This document shows positions 11,606-25,040 of a stretch of 64,000 nt of DNA, piece by piece. The notes under the pieces are model-generated. The model did not search any database. It worked only from the letters and a program-made list of their open reading frames with translations, and was not told where the DNA came from. Source of the DNA: Muricea muricata (lineage: Eukaryota > Cnidaria > Anthozoa > Malacalcyonacea > Plexauridae); assembly GCA_963855995.1 (NCBI GenBank), contig OY979717.1:25439746-25503745 (forward strand), in the 5' to 3' direction. Within the stretch, counting starts at the first letter, position 1, and every line of letters begins with the position of its first letter. Both the position numbers and the translations under genes were made by a program.

Positions 11606-12500
11606 CTCGCAGACTTGCCCATGAAAGATCGTTAAACACAGCTAAAGAACTTAAAATATGACCAAACAGCTTTGATTTAGTTAGCGTTCTCGACTTTCTT
11701 TCTTCCTGAAAGAAAACGCTTGTTTTAAAGGCTTTAAAGTGTTTGCGCTTCTTTGCGCATCCGTGTTTGCACCGTAAGCTTTGGGAAGAACTCCGCCATT
11801 TATATTTTGATACAGTGTAGTGGTTTAGCTGACTAAACCACTACACTTTGGTTCTACAGTGTAGTGGTTTAGTGGTGCCTTGAAGTCTTCATGTCGTTAT
11901 TTCTTAACGAAGACAACTTGTCTTCTTGAACGAAGGGAAATGACGGCAAGAAGTCTTCAATGCACCAACCCTACAGGCCTGTCCGCAACAGCCAGGTTAA
12001 GGAAATTTGCTTAAATATTAGTTAAAACACTAGGTACATAACGTTTGTCTCCTTGGCCTCGCTGTACTGCCTAGTATTTTCCTGTACTCAACGCCCACCT
12101 TTGACTTCAGTTTTGGGTGGATCGGCGACCGATCAATGCAAACTCAATTGAACTTGAACGGTTCCCGAACCGCCGAAAAACAAAGTCAAATGATGCGTGC
12201 AATTCGGAGGACAGTTACTTTTACCTCTCCGCCACGGAGGGAAAGATGTTTGCTAATGAAATCCCGAACGGGTCTTTCCTTGCTCATCAGCGTGCAAATG
12301 AGAAAAAAACGCTAAAACGCCCTCTTACAGGCGTTTTTTGGGTGAATTAACTAATTAAACTAAAAGTAAAGAAGTAGAAGAAAGACTTGAGTTAGAAATA
12401 ATGGCAAAAACACCTTACTCTGGCAATGAAAACATATTTTCACCTTTGTACATAGATGACAAAACATTTTACATACGGGTATTTTTCTGGCAAACAATGG
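11606..12500. other. Non-coding, with a short hairpin
   Basis: The 15-base word AGTGTAGTGGTTTAG lies at 11814-11828, inverted at 11833-11847, and again at 11858-11872. No gene is recognised. Confidence 0.5.
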
Positions 12501-14200
12501 TCATCTGACGTCATTTGCTGCTAGTTCCTCTAACACGAAGCTTCGTTGAAAATCTCTCCTCTTGCACCGAATGTTAAGACATCAAAAGTCTTCAAAGTTC
12601 CACAGAAATGGCGCAGGATTACACAGAAATGGCGACGAAGACATAAAGAAGACATCTGGGGCAAACTCGAGCTAAAATGTCGAAGAAATGGGGAAAAAAT
12701 TGAGAACGAACATATGGCGTCGTCGAGAAAATTTAAAATCAAGATGGCGTCAGTCTTCTTCTCCGATCTGAAGACGCAACGAAAATCGCTGCAGTGTAGT
12801 TAGACATCAACAATATTGGATACTTATTACACATGTAAGTATTCTTTAACTACTCTACGTATGTATGTATTGGTTGTTTGACGAAAATTCTGTTTGCTTA
12901 CTAGCTCGAAATTTCGCTTTATAAATTTCAGATAAATGTACTGATATACAAAACATATGACTGAGTTTCTATTTTCTCTCTCTAGATGCACCGTAAAGAC
13001 AACCGATCGAAGTGATTAAAACAGAATAATCGAATAAAAAAATATCGAGGTAAAACAATTTTTATCTAATGTTTAGGTCACTCAGCTCTACAACTGTCTG
13101 ATTCGAGCTAGACATTAATTTTGTTTGAGAAAATAAGTAGCTATTTGCGTCTTTTTGAGTATTTACTTCGATTTATATTTTAGATATCCAGTGATAAAGC
13201 GAGACAACCACTTGACGAATGCAATGCGATGTAGTGGTAAGAAAACCAAATAGTACAATATACTTCACTATACTTGTTAATCGCATGCAGGTCAAAATTA
13301 CCAAAATATGATTGCCTAATGAGGAGGGCATCTTTTCTTAAGTCAGGGCAAAAATTACTTGACCCTGATTAAGCGACACTTTCATCTTTCTCAATTAAAA
13401 CAAATATTAAAAGAATACACAAAAGCATTCTTCAATAAATAAAATACAGTGTTTTAACTGACCTTCTAGCGACTCATGATTAAAATATGTTCTATATTTT
13501 TTATTGATATACAAGTACGTGAGTGCCATTTGATCTAAACTTTAATTTGTAGTGAATTATTTTTAAGTAAAATTTAATTATCCTGCATATTACCTATATA
13601 AATGACTTCTGTACGTTAAATTCTTTTCTTAACTTTATTTTTACGACTTCGTCTCTCTCTTAAATCCCCCCCTCACTAGTAAAACCACACCCACTCAATT
13701 GGGGGATAAATAGACAATTATTATCGTATATCAAATTGGGTATCGAAGGTTTCTATATTATTCTTTCCAAATTTTGTCAGGACTTACTTTTATTCATTCT
13801 TTCAGTTTCTTCAAAACCGTTTTTGCTCACTGATACACTACAATCTATACACGAACAGGTAATTCAGATTTCCAGTTCAAATTTAATACTAATTTAATGA
13901 CTGCTTATATAAAACTGGCTTGAAACTGGCTTTAATTTGAACTGCAAGTCTGAATTTCTCGATCTTTACAAACCAGGCCTTGGCCTAATTTCTTTCACTC
14001 TAATTCAATCTTTATCCTGTTTACATCCTACTGCCCCCCCCCCCATACCGCTCCCAAACATAAGTTATTCATTCGTAATGATAATTTTTATTCTGTTTGA
14101 CAATTACATTTACATGATAACTACAGTGAAATACTAGTCCTAAGAGGCTTGTTGAGTTACTTACCAATATTTTGCAATTACAACCCGACCATGTCAACAT
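12501..14200. other. No recognised gene; three exon-like segments on plus
   Basis: An open stretch at 12546-12803 ends near a GTAAGT at about 12831. Short segments at about 12988-13049 and 13185-13236 are each preceded by AG and followed by GTAAA/GTAAG. None encodes a recognisable domain, so a non-coding transcript or chance are both possible. An 11-base C run lies near 14034-14044. Confidence 0.3.
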
Positions 14201-14400
14201 TGGCAACCGGTGTACCTAGAGTAAACCCACGACAGTTGGCAGAGCGTTGAGTAACATAAATGTCCTCACATAAGTGTCACAAATCTGAAGTGGGGATTGA
14301 ACTCACGAGCTCAGAGGTGGCAGGGGCTTGCTCTGATGATTGCACCACTTAAGGACTACTGTGTAGGATCAAGCAATCCAACTCGAGAAATCTAAATTCT
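14195..14400 (-). repeat. tRNA-derived SINE
   Basis: On the minus strand a tRNA-like head has AGTGGTGCAATCATCAGAGC (box A region) and GAGTTCAATCC (a close box B match). It is followed by a body with GTGGGTTTACTCTAGGTACA, close to a motif I recall from marine invertebrate SINEs. The anticodon arm is not that of a normal tRNA. Confidence 0.6.
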
Positions 14401-14534
14401 ATCGCGTAATTATTTCATAACATAATTACGTAATAGTTTCCTGGTCAGGATAGCGTCATTCATGTATTTAAGATGTTGTCCGCACGCGTGAATGACGCTA
14501 TTCTGAAAAGAAAACCATTTGGTATTTTATTAGT

Positions 14535-14741
14535 CAACCTCGTTCCAAGGACCTCTTTGTGAAGAAGCATGTGATAAACAGTCCGGTCAAGTCTAGTCGT
14601 CACATGACCAAATTTTTCAATATATTTGCAAAATTTAATACAGAACATAATTACTCGATAATTTGGCAAGAAAATTTTCAAACTATTTGGTCAAATTGGT
14701 TCATGTGACAACCAACCACTGAGGCCCTGGGGACGAGGTTG
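14535..14741. mobile_element. MITE with CAACCTCGTTCC ends, 9-bp target duplication
   Basis: The left end CAACCTCGTTCCAAGGACCTC is the inverse of the right end up to GACGAGGTTG. The flanks TTTATTAGT (14526-14534) and TTTATTACT (14742-14750) agree in 8 of 9 bases, a 9-bp duplication as made by Mutator-like transposases. Related copies lie at 17128-17499 and 22359-22716. Confidence 0.7.
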
Positions 14742-15245
14742 TTTATTACTTTCTTCACGCAATAAAAAATGTAACCCAAATTGCGGTCATTTTTGGCCGT
14801 TCGCTTTAGTCCTCTAACGTGCACGGTCAAATACTTATCAAATATATAACCCATGTTTAACTGAGTAAATTTAACCTCCCCACGACAGAACAATCAGCAT
14901 TCAAATGTTTATTAAAAAATTTCATCCAGGTGTTTTTTACAAAAAATCCAAAAGCGGACTTGTGTTGCGTTTTTTTGAGCTAGAGTCCCCTTCCATATAT
15001 ACAGTTTACTGCTTATGCGAACACGATTTCCATCTGGGCATCTCTCCTTACCAGAACAGGGTCGTGTCGAGATTTTGCGCATGGATCTCAAAATTCATCC
15101 AGGAGCTTTGTCCGTTGAGAACGCTGTGTTATATGCCATGCCTATCATAATTACTTATAGCCTTCACTAATACTTGTTGACCTAGTTTTCTTCGCTTATC
15201 TTGCATTTAGTTTTCTCAACATCGTAATTATTTATTTTTTCACAG

Positions 15246-15348
15246 GACGGCGAGTGAAAGTGATATACTCTAACCACAAACCAGAACAAGATGGGAAATC
15301 GACAACCGTTCACATCGCAAGATGTCAAGAACAAAATACTATGCAAAG
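15246..15348 (+). other. Exon-like segment, unrecognised
   Basis: About 103 bases between TTTTTCACAG and GGTACAA, open in one frame. It resembles an internal exon by its splice signals, but no domain is recognised and the continuation is not clear. Confidence 0.25.
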
Positions 15349-16792
15349 GTACAATTTGTCAAAGTAATTTATAATTAAATTTCCGTTTAGTTGCCAAAAT
15401 TCTAAAGTATTGTTTGCGAATTTATAATTTTTCCTTATTCTGTGATGGTTGACGGGATATGAGTCAGTTTTTTTTACCTACTGGAGAGAGAGAGAAATAA
15501 TGCCAAACACATGAGACCATTAACAGCAGGATGAAGCGAGATAAACGAAGTCATGACGATCCAAAGATAAAGTGAAAGTAAGTTTATTTCGTCGCTTTGT
15601 GAGTTCAACTTTCTATTATCTGCTTCGTGAACTTGTGCCAATTTTAATTTGCTCAAACTAACGTTGCGGTGTGGATACACAAAACACAGGAGCATAAAAA
15701 AACATAGAATCTTTCACTATCTGAAACGAGATAAACAGAATTAGACTTTTCTAGCGAATGTCCTCGGTGGCTGCGGAAATCAAAAGTCACAACACATTTT
15801 ATAGCAATTAAATGGGCTGTTTGCCATCTTGGAATCGTTTTTAATCTCATTAGCGTTGATTTTGGTCGCTTTACAACCTGAGTTAGCCGAGTAAAACCAC
15901 TTCCAAACAACAATACACAGTTGCTTAAAATGTTGCTAATGAATATGATGTTGAAAATCTAATTTCCCGTCACTCTGCTTTTTACGTACAAATCACATGT
16001 CTATAATATAACATATCGCGTATCCAAAATAATCGAAAACGACGTATAGCTGATATAGGTAATATTTTCATGCTCTACAATCTATACACTCGAATATAGG
16101 CTTAGATAACACGTTAGATAACAGTTGTTAATAGTATACACATCGATATACAGGGTGTTTGTCTTCTATCTGCGCATATAGAACTAGTAATTAGCATAAT
16201 TCGGTATTTTCAGCATTTCAAGAAATAAGAGACACTCAAATATTAATGCCTTGAGTATTGTACAGTACGCTAACGTCTATCATAATCGTACATACATCCT
16301 GCAATTGTTGATATTTTCGCTGTCATCTAATCAAAATATTTTTGTTTTTCAAAAAGGACGCAAAGGCAATGACAATGAGTCCAACGTCAAATAACAAGCC
16401 AAGGCCAACATGCAAGGTTTAGAAATGTAAGTTGATAGAATAAATATTTTTGTCGAAACGATACTAAGTGATTTCATCGCAAACCTCGGGAGATACTTCA
16501 TTTCTTAACAATACGTGTTTATTGACTCTAACAGAAAAGATGGGGGATGAACACTTTACCAAAATGCATTGCGGTCGGAAATCGTTTAAAAAAGCAAATT
16601 GACGGCTGCTGAATTACAAGCATAAGAGAGGAAGTTATTTTTTTTGTTTTGTTAAAGTTTTATGTCCTTGGGGGTTTTTCATGGACCGAAATGTATTTTG
16701 GTAAAATGTAGATACTGTCATCTTTTTCGTTATAGTCATGTGTACACATGGCGTAAAAGTGCGAAAAAATTGACGTTCAAGTGTGTGTTCGG

Positions 16793-16967
16793 GGTAATAA
16801 TTCCCTGTTCTCAGTACGCGAAATTAAATTTTAAAAATCCAAGGCCTAAATCTAACCAAATCTTCAATCCATCAAAGTTAAAACATGACAAATAAAACGC
16901 TGGTCAGGATTAGGGTTTGGGTTAGGGGCTTGGATTAAGATTTATATGAGAACACGGAATTATTACC
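16793..16967. mobile_element. Short MITE, hAT-like 8-bp target duplication
   Basis: The ends GGTAATAATTCCCTGTTCTCA and TGAGAACACGGAATTATTACC are inverted copies. The flanks GTGTTCGG (16785-16792) and GTGATCGG (16968-16975) agree in 7 of 8 bases. The second copy of the surrounding duplication has the empty site at about 22200-22208 (GTGTTAGG). The interior holds a telomere-like G-rich stretch (about 16908-16930). Confidence 0.8.
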
Positions 16968-17127
16968 GTGATCGGAGTTCCGTTTTTGTTATATTTGTCA
17001 GCGCGGCTGACAGCGTTTTGGCAGGAAAGTAGGCAGATTTGATGTTAATCTCCTTGTTTTTAAAAGTAATGCTCTTGTTTATTAACTTCGAACATGGTTG
17101 TCCATAGTCTTTTTGAAAAGGGGAAAT

Positions 17128-17499
17128 CAACCTCGTTCCCAGAGCCTTTTCTGAACTTGAGGGAGGGAAAAGGCCCTGGCACCGGCTGGCTTCTTCTGCA
17201 ATTTCATTGGTCTATCATCTCACAAAGTAAATTTACTCAATTATCAATTTACTCAATTACTCAATTTATCTCATATTTCCGTGGAGAAAAAAATACCAGT
17301 AAAATTTCCAACATTTAACGCCTAACAAAGCCGCTGAATTACGTGATTTTTTTTAAACACTTCGAATGTGTCAGTCATTTTGGAAAAATATGTGTAGTTA
17401 TCGCGCTAATTTATTGAAAAACCACGCCTCGTGGTTTTAAAAGCCAGCCGGTGCCAGGGCCTTTTTCCATGCCTCAAAAAGGCCCTGGGAACGCGTTTG
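17128..17499. mobile_element. MITE with CAACCTCGTTCC ends, copy in first duplication unit
   Basis: The left end CAACCTCGTTCCCAGAGCC is inverted at the right end (GGCCCTGGGAACGCGTTTG). A subterminal block, GCCAGCCGGTGCCAGGGCC near 17442, is inverted at about 17175. The flanks AGGGGAAAT and AGGGGGAAT form a 9-bp duplication. It sits at the same site as the copy at 22359, so it inserted before the duplication. Confidence 0.85.
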
Positions 17500-18579
17500 A
17501 GGGGGAATAGCTTGTGACAATTGTATTAAACTGTTTACAATATTTATGGTATGGCTTTTACCTGGTTTTATCATTCCAGTGTTTATAGAGTTCACTGGGT
17601 AGTACACATTGACACAAAGCCTTTTTTCTTAGGTAAACCCCCTACCTGCAACCTCACGCCATGTTTACAACTTTTAACAGTAAACAGCTGATTCTTAACG
17701 AATAATTATCACGAATACTACACGGGAATTGGCATGAAATTTCGAGAACAAATTCTGCATGTTAACAAAAATACTAATCTCGTGACATTTTGAAGACAGT
17801 CTACTTCGAACACAGAAAAACGTTCTCCTTTTTGTAATTTTTTATATAAAAATACAGTAGTTTAATAATTATTCGTAATTATCGTCTAATACTTCAGTTC
17901 TTTCATTTCAAAAGATGATGAGCGCAAGAAAGAAAACGCAAGAAGAAAAGTCCAGAGTGAACGACCCTCGATGATATTGGACCCACAAAAGAAAAACAAT
18001 CAACAAGAATGAGAAAGCAAGTCGCTACGAATATGACAGTAGAGGAAATTATACAAAGGTGAGTTAGTAGAAAACAAGATATTTATTATTTAGAGATCAC
18101 AGAGGATTTAAGGAAATTTTAATGTCTCTCGTTGAAGAAAAGCAAAAATTTGGTGAAAAATGAAAACTGAATTAACACTTAAACCAACACTTTTGAAAAA
18201 TAAGACGACGTCTTGCACAATAATGACACTTCTGTTTGTTTCGTTTCATATTTCGAGTTCAAAAAATAGGTATGCCATGCGTACATGTATCTGCGAATCG
18301 AAGTGGGAAAGAGGTAAAAGCGACATAAATATTGTTAAATAATGGCCGTTCAGCTAGCGAAACGGTAAAGAAGGCGGAACTGATCTAATGACAGAACCCG
18401 GACATATTCACAACATTGGGTTCCTCAAATTGGGCTCAGGAAATTTAGCGAAGTGGTATTTTCCGCTGGCTGAGGCACGAAAGAAGCGTAAAATGTTTTC
18501 TCACACACGGCTGGGACCCGTAGAAATAAGGGTGTTGAATATAAAAATATAGTATCACAAAGTAGAGATATCAAATACA

Positions 18580-19920
18580 TTTATTCACATGGCATTATTT
18601 GAATGAACTTTGACCCAAAAAGTACTATTACTCCAATACAAATGCTACAGCTTATCTGTAAGAACACTAACTGTTTCTACAAAATTATTATTGAATTAAA
18701 ATATTAGCTTTCAATGTTTTGTCAATAGCATTATATACTTTTAAAAATTTCAACAATATTTATATATTACAAAAATATCTTATGTTATAAAAAAAATAAA
18801 AAGTACTCAAATAATATTTAAACAAGAGACACATTCAAATATAATTTGAACATTGACAATTCACAAGCAGACAAGTTTAAACTTTGATGGCAAGAAATAT
18901 ATTACTGGCACAGATCCACAATATCAGTATCACAGTATTGCACAATAATCACCCATGCCAGGACATGAGAAAATCACCATTTTACAGCTTGTCTGTACCA
19001 ACACTAATTGTTTCTACAAAATTATTATTGCAAAACTATTTAAGCTTTGAAATAGCATCATATACTTTCAAAAATATTTATATATTATAGAACTATCTGT
19101 CATGTTGTCATGCATTGAAAAAAGTACTCAAAGCAGACAAGTTTAAACTTTGATGACAAGAAATATATTGGCACAGTATCAGTATCACAGTACTGTACAT
19201 GATCACCCATGCTGTCACATCAGAAAATCATTGCTTTACACCCAACTGTGAATCATAGCTTATGGATATTTTATATTGCTAGAAAAGACTGTAGTTTATA
19301 TAATAAATAGAAAATACAAGGGTGCTTGAAAATACCAGTTTTACTTCTCATGTTGAACACTTGAACATGACATTTACAATGATATTTATACAGCTTATCT
19401 GTACCAACACTAACTGTTTCTACAAAATTGTTATTGAAAAATTATTAGCTTTGAATGTTTTGTCAATAGCATTACCGGTATATACTTTTTAAAATCTCAA
19501 CAATATTTATATATTACAAAACTATCTGTCATGTCATGCATTGGAAATAAAAGTATATACTCAAATAATATTTGAACAAGAGACACATTGAAACATAATT
19601 CGAACATTGGCAATTCACAAGCAGACAATTTTTTGATGACAAGAAATACCGGTAATATATTATATTGACACAGACGCACAGTATCAGTATCACAGCATTG
19701 TACGATAATAACCCATGTCAGGACATCAGAAAATCATCGCTTTACAACCAATTATAAATCACAATAGCTTGTGGATATTTTATGTTGCTTAAGAAAAGAC
19801 TGTAGTTCTGATATAATAAACAGAAAATACATCGGTGCTTGAAAATGCCAAATTTGCTTCTCGTGTTGAACACTTGAACACAGTGGACTTGAACATGACA
19901 TTTACAATCACATTTCAAAA
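18580..19920. repeat. Three diverged tandem copies of a unit of about 330-410 bp
   Basis: The word CTGTTTCTACAAAATT (or a close variant) recurs near 18670, 19010 and 19410, each time followed by related AT-rich sequence and a CAGTATCAGTATCACAG block. It lies in the block missing from the second duplication copy. Confidence 0.65.
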
Positions 19921-20294
19921 CAATAGCAATAGATACTCCGGGCGGAAATCTCAGCTTGGTCAAAAATATTAAAGCCCAGACAACAGCTTTAAATAGAGCC
20001 ATAACATATTCCTACATTATCAGGCTAGTTCGTTATCTAGGTGATGAAGTATGAATTGGTCATAAAAAGTTGTTGATAAATTACCTCAAAATCCTTGTTA
20101 ATGTTCCGTTAAGTGCAATGGGCGTTTATTCCTCATGACTTCATGCATAAAATTTTCGCCATGTTGGATTGAAAAATCAGTATATCACTCCAGTTGAGCT
20201 TTCAGTGAAAATTTAAACATAACGTCATCCAAATGTTACATTCTCGTCCATTGGCTGAATTTAGCTTACGCGTTCAGTGATTGGCTATAAGCTA

Positions 20295-20362
20295 ACATTA
20301 CAGTTACAGTTACAGTTACAGTTACAGTTACAGTTACAGTTACAGTTACAGTTACAGTTACA
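20295..20362. repeat. Hexanucleotide microsatellite (TTACAG)n
   Basis: About eleven uninterrupted TTACAG units. The unit is not a telomere sequence. Confidence 0.9.
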
Positions 20363-21207
20363 CGCACGACAGCAATATATCTGCATTCGCAGATACAAAA
20401 ATCAGGTAAAAAATACAGCATAATGGTTAATGTTGACAATATTTCTGAAAGAAACAATACCTTAACGCTGGGAAATCTTGCCTCCCACATTTGAGTCGAG
20501 GTTATTTCTACAAACAAAACAAACACTGCATGTTACCTGATATGTTAAGGGTTGGATTGAACGAATGAGCTTCAAGTAATAAGTTGTAGTAATGATAATT
20601 TAAAAATGGGATGTCTAAGTTTATTAATTCTTTTCTATTACAATCATTAGCAGAGTTAAAAACAACGGTAAAAACGTTTTCTAATTCCCAGAGGAATATA
20701 ATATTTCTTTGTTTCTTCATTGATATATGCATGAAATCAGTGGGATGCATTATATTTTTTGCGCATTTTTAATTCCCAAGGGAATACAGATTGCTTTGTC
20801 TGGATGACTTTATAATGAGAATCCTCTTTGATTAAATATGATAAGTATCTTATTGCTTTCGAGTTTGTTTTGCTAAACAGAAACAATGGAACAATTAAGT
20901 CATTGTTTGTGTGCACTAAAGCGAATGGCAGAAAGGTTTGAGAGCAGCTGCAACGCACCATGCAAATGAAGGCGTTTCGGTTAAACAATTATGAGAATTG
21001 CGGTAAATTTTTAAATGTTTCTATCTTTTTTCAACCTTAAAATGTACTAGGCATACGGTGCTTGAATTGCATGCCAACTACAGCTTAGAATTTAAATTTC
21101 TATGGACGAGTTTTAAATTAAAATTCACGCTCCGTTTTTAAGAGAATTATATATACTTTTTCCGTTCTCATGCTTATTTGACTCAGCCTTAGACTTTGGT
21201 AAGTAAA

Positions 21208-24200
21208 ACAACACATTCTATAGAAATGAAATGGGCTGTCTGTCATCTTGGAATCATTTGTGATCTCATTAGCGTTCATTTTGGTCGCCTTACGAGCTGA
21301 GTTAGCCAAGTAGAACCACTCCCAAACAACAATACACAGTTGCTTAAAATGTTGCTAATGAATATGATGTTGAAAATCTAATTTCGCGTCACCCTGCTTG
21401 TCACGTACAAATCATATGTCTAATATAAGATATCGCATATCCAAAATAATCGAAAACGATGGATAGCTAATATAGGTAATATTTTCATGCTCTACAATCT
21501 ATACACTCGAATATAGGCTCAGATAACACGTTAGAAAACAGTTGTTAATAGTATACACATCGATATACAGGGTGCTTGTCCTCTATCTGCGCATATAGAA
21601 CGAGCAATTAGCCTAATTCGGTATTTTCAGCCAATATAATTCGAGAAATAAGAGACAATCAAATATTAATGCCTTGAGTATTATTGTACAGTACGCTAAC
21701 GTCTATCATAATCGTACATACATCCTGCAATTGTTGATATTTTTGCTGTCATCTAATCAAAATATTTTTTTTCAAAAAGGACGCAAAGGCAATGAGAATG
21801 AGTCCAACATCAAACAACAAGGCCAACATGCAAGTTTAGAAATGTAAGTTGATAGAATAAATATTTTTGTCGAAACGATATTAAGTGATTTCATCGCAAA
21901 CCTCAGGAGATATTTCATTTCTTAGCAATACGTGTTTATTGACTCTAACAGAAGAGATGGGGATGAACACTTTACCAAAATGCATTGCCGTCGGAAATAG
22001 TTCAAAAAAGCAAATTGACGGTTGCTAAATTACAAGCATAAGAGAGGAAGTTATTTTCTTTCTTTTTTTACAGTTTTATGACCTTGGGGGTTTTTCATGG
22101 CGCGAAATGTATTTTGGTAAAATGTAGATACTGTCATCTTTTTCCTTATAGTCATGTGTACACATGGCGTAAAAGTGCGAAAAATTGACGTTCCAGTGCG
22201 TGTTAGGAGTTCCGTTTTTGTTATATTCTTCAGCGAGGCTGACAGCGTTTTGGCACGAAAGTAGGCAGATTTCATGTTAATCTCCTTGTTTTTAAAAGTA
22301 ATGCCTTGTTTATTAACTTCGAACATCGTCTTCCATAGTCTTTTTGAAAAGGGGAAATCAACCTCGTTCCCAGAGCCTTTTCTGAAATTGAGGGAGGGAA
22401 AAGGCCCTGGCACTGGCTGGCATCTTCTGCAATTTCATTGGTCTATCATCTCACAAAGTAAATATACTCAAAACCACGGAAATATTCTCATATTCCCGTG
22501 GAGAAAAAAAATACCAGTAAAATTTCCAACATTTGACGCCTAACAAAGCCGCTGAATTACGTGATTTTTTCTAAGCACTTCGATGTGTCAGTCATTTTGG
22601 AAAAATATGTGTAGTTATCGCGCAAATTTATTCAAAAACCACGGTTCGTGGTTTTAAAAGCCAGCCGGTGCCAGGGCCTTTTTCCATGCCTCAAAAAGGC
22701 CCTGGGAACGTGTTTGAGGGGAAATAGCTTGTGACAATGGTATTAAAACTGTTTACAATATTTATGGTATGGCTTTTACCTGGTTTTATCATTCAAGTGT
22801 TTATGGAGTTCACTGGGTAGTACACATTGACACAAAGCCTTTTTTCTTAGGTAAACGCCCGACCTGCAACCTTACTCCATGTTTACAACTTTTAACAGTA
22901 AACAGCTGATTCTTAACGAACAATTATCACGAATACTACACGGGAATTAGCATGAAATTTCGAGAACAAATTCTGCATGTTAACAAAAATACTAATCTCG
23001 TGACATTTTAAAGGCAGTCTACTTCGAACACAGAAAAACGTTCTCTTTTTTGTATTTTTTTTATATAAAAATACAGTAGTTTAATAATTATTCGTAATTA
23101 TCGTCTAATAATTCAGTTCTTTTATTTCAAAAGATGGTGAGCGGCGAATAAACGCAAGAAGAAAAGTCCAGAGTGAAAGACCTTCGATGATATGGACCCA
23201 CAAAAGAAAAACAATCAACAAGAATGAGAAAGCAAGTCGTCACTAATGTGACAGTAGAGGAAATTATACAAATGTGAGTTAGTAGAAAACAAGATACTTA
23301 TTATTCAGAGATGAAAGAGGATTTAAGGGATTTTTAATGTCGCTCTTTCAAGAAAAGAAAAAAATTGAGTGAAAAATGAAAACTGAATTAATACTTAAAA
23401 CCAATACTTTTGAAAAATAAGTCGAAGTCTTGCACAAAGTCTGTCTCGTTTCATATTTCGAGTTCAAAAAATCAGGTAAAAAATACAGTATAATGGTTAA
23501 GGTTGACAATATTTCTGAAAGAAACAATACCTTAACGCTGGAAAATCTTGCCTCCCACATTTGAGTCGACGTTATTTCTAAAAACAAAACAAACACTGCA
23601 GGTTACTTGATATGTTGGATTGAACGAATCAGTTTCAAGTAATAACTTGTAGTAATGATAATTTAAAAAGTACACTCATTAGCAGAGTTAAAAACAACGG
23701 TAAAAAACGTTTTCTAATTCCCAGGGGAATATACTATTTCTTTGTTTCTTCATTGATATATGCATGAAATCAGTGGGCTGCATTATTTTTTGCGCATGTT
23801 TAATTCCTAAGGGAATACAGATTGCTTTGTTTGGATGACTTTATAACGAGAATCCTCTTTGATTAAATATGATAAGTATCTTGGTGCTTTCGAGATTGCT
23901 TTGGTAAACAGAAACAATGGAACAGTTAACTCATTGTTTTTGTGCACTAAAGCAAATGACGGAAAGGTTTGAGAGCAGCGGCGACGTACCATGCAAATGA
24001 AGGCGTTTCGGTTAAGTAAGTATGAGAAGCGGTAGTTTTTAAACGTTTCTGTCTTTTTTTAACCATAAAATATACTAGGCATACGGTCCTTGAATTGCAT
24101 GTCAACTACAGCTTCGGATTTAAATTTCTATCGATGAGTCTTACGTAAAAGTTTACGTTCCGTTTTTAAAATAATTATATATACTTTTTCCGTTCTCATG

Positions 24201-24232
24201 CTTATTTGACCCAGCCTTAGACTTTGGTAAGT
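21208..24232. repeat. Tandem segmental duplication, second copy (about 3.0 kb)
   Basis: Follows the first copy head to tail. The junction word CTTAGACTTTGGTAAGTA near 21188 recurs at the end of this copy near 24214. It lacks the 2.1-kb block and the 175-bp MITE. The exon-like pieces recur at about 21780-21845 and 23134-23273, with some bases differing and one segment open where copy 1 has a stop. Confidence 0.85.
22359..22716. mobile_element. MITE with CAACCTCGTTCC ends, copy in second duplication unit
   Basis: Same insertion as 17128-17499. The 9-bp duplication is perfect here: AGGGGAAAT at 22350-22358 and at 22717-22725. Confidence 0.9.
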
Positions 24233-25040
24233 ATGAGATATATATTTACTTCGGATCGGTTTAACATAACGAAAAGCCCATGCCCTTTCAGCTAAGGTTT
24301 TACGTTTGAAAACTCAATCAAATACTCAGTCTAAGTGGGTTTAAGTAGCTAGAGATAACGTAATTTATCTTTTTATTTTGCTTTTTTGTTCATAACGTAA
24401 TTTATTAGCTAAATGTATGGACTGCAAGGGTGTGAGCCGTGTGTAAGTTGCATGGGGTTAGGCTTATTAAAGGAATTAAAATTTTGAAAGTATGTTAAAC
24501 AATGCAAAATCAACCGTCGAAAACAACACAGAGGAACAAAATAGCGGATAGAGCGTTTGTACATTTCGCAAGTTGTACATTACACGTATAAAGACAAGTA
24601 TGGAGCTTACCTGTTTGTACATTGGACCTTTCACTTTCACTTTCTCTTCACGCTTGAGCTAAAGAAACTGAATAAATTACATTTAAAATACATACTTTAT
24701 CGAAATTTTAATTCTTTTAATTTTCTGATTTGGGTGGCAGTCGGGGTGGTGGTGGTGCATGCGGATTTATCAGCTGTGAGTGACTGTGCGATGGTGAGGA
24801 AAGTGAAGGTAACGAGTGGAATGCAGGAGCTTAGGACCGAGGAAGACAGCTTAGAACTGAGGAGGTAGGCAGTCGGTAGGATCAGAGGGGGGCACTCGTC
24901 ATTTTGGCTTTGGGAATCAAATTTGCATGATGAGCACTAACATTTGTTGTTTTAATTTTTCAGGTACGCGCGGCTGCTCTCCAGAGAAGATCAACTTAGC
25001 AATTGCATTAGAATTTGCAAGGTTGGTCTTCTCTTCGCCT
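24233..25040. other. No recognised gene
   Basis: An open stretch at 24557-24868 on plus has no recognisable domain and low-complexity ends. It is followed by splice-like AG/GT signals near 24962. Nothing here can be named. Confidence 0.3.

Larger units (their letters stand above)
15789..21207. repeat. Tandem segmental duplication, first copy (about 5.4 kb)
   Basis: Aligns from about 15789 with the sequence starting at 21208 and continues through the whole second copy. It is longer because of a block of about 2.1 kb (18268-20399) absent from copy 2 and a 175-bp MITE (16793-16967). Both copies share a MITE at the same site (17128 and 22359) and exon-like segments at about 16358-16427 and 17914-18057. 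No complete gene is recognised in it. Confidence 0.85.

Noticed and set aside
20295..20362. TTACAG repeat as a telomeric or CRISPR-like array
   Set aside because: The unit is not TTAGGG, and it is a simple microsatellite without spacers.
22051..22413. 120-codon minus-strand reading
   Set aside because: It spans a MITE end and its flank, and the other duplication copy does not keep it.
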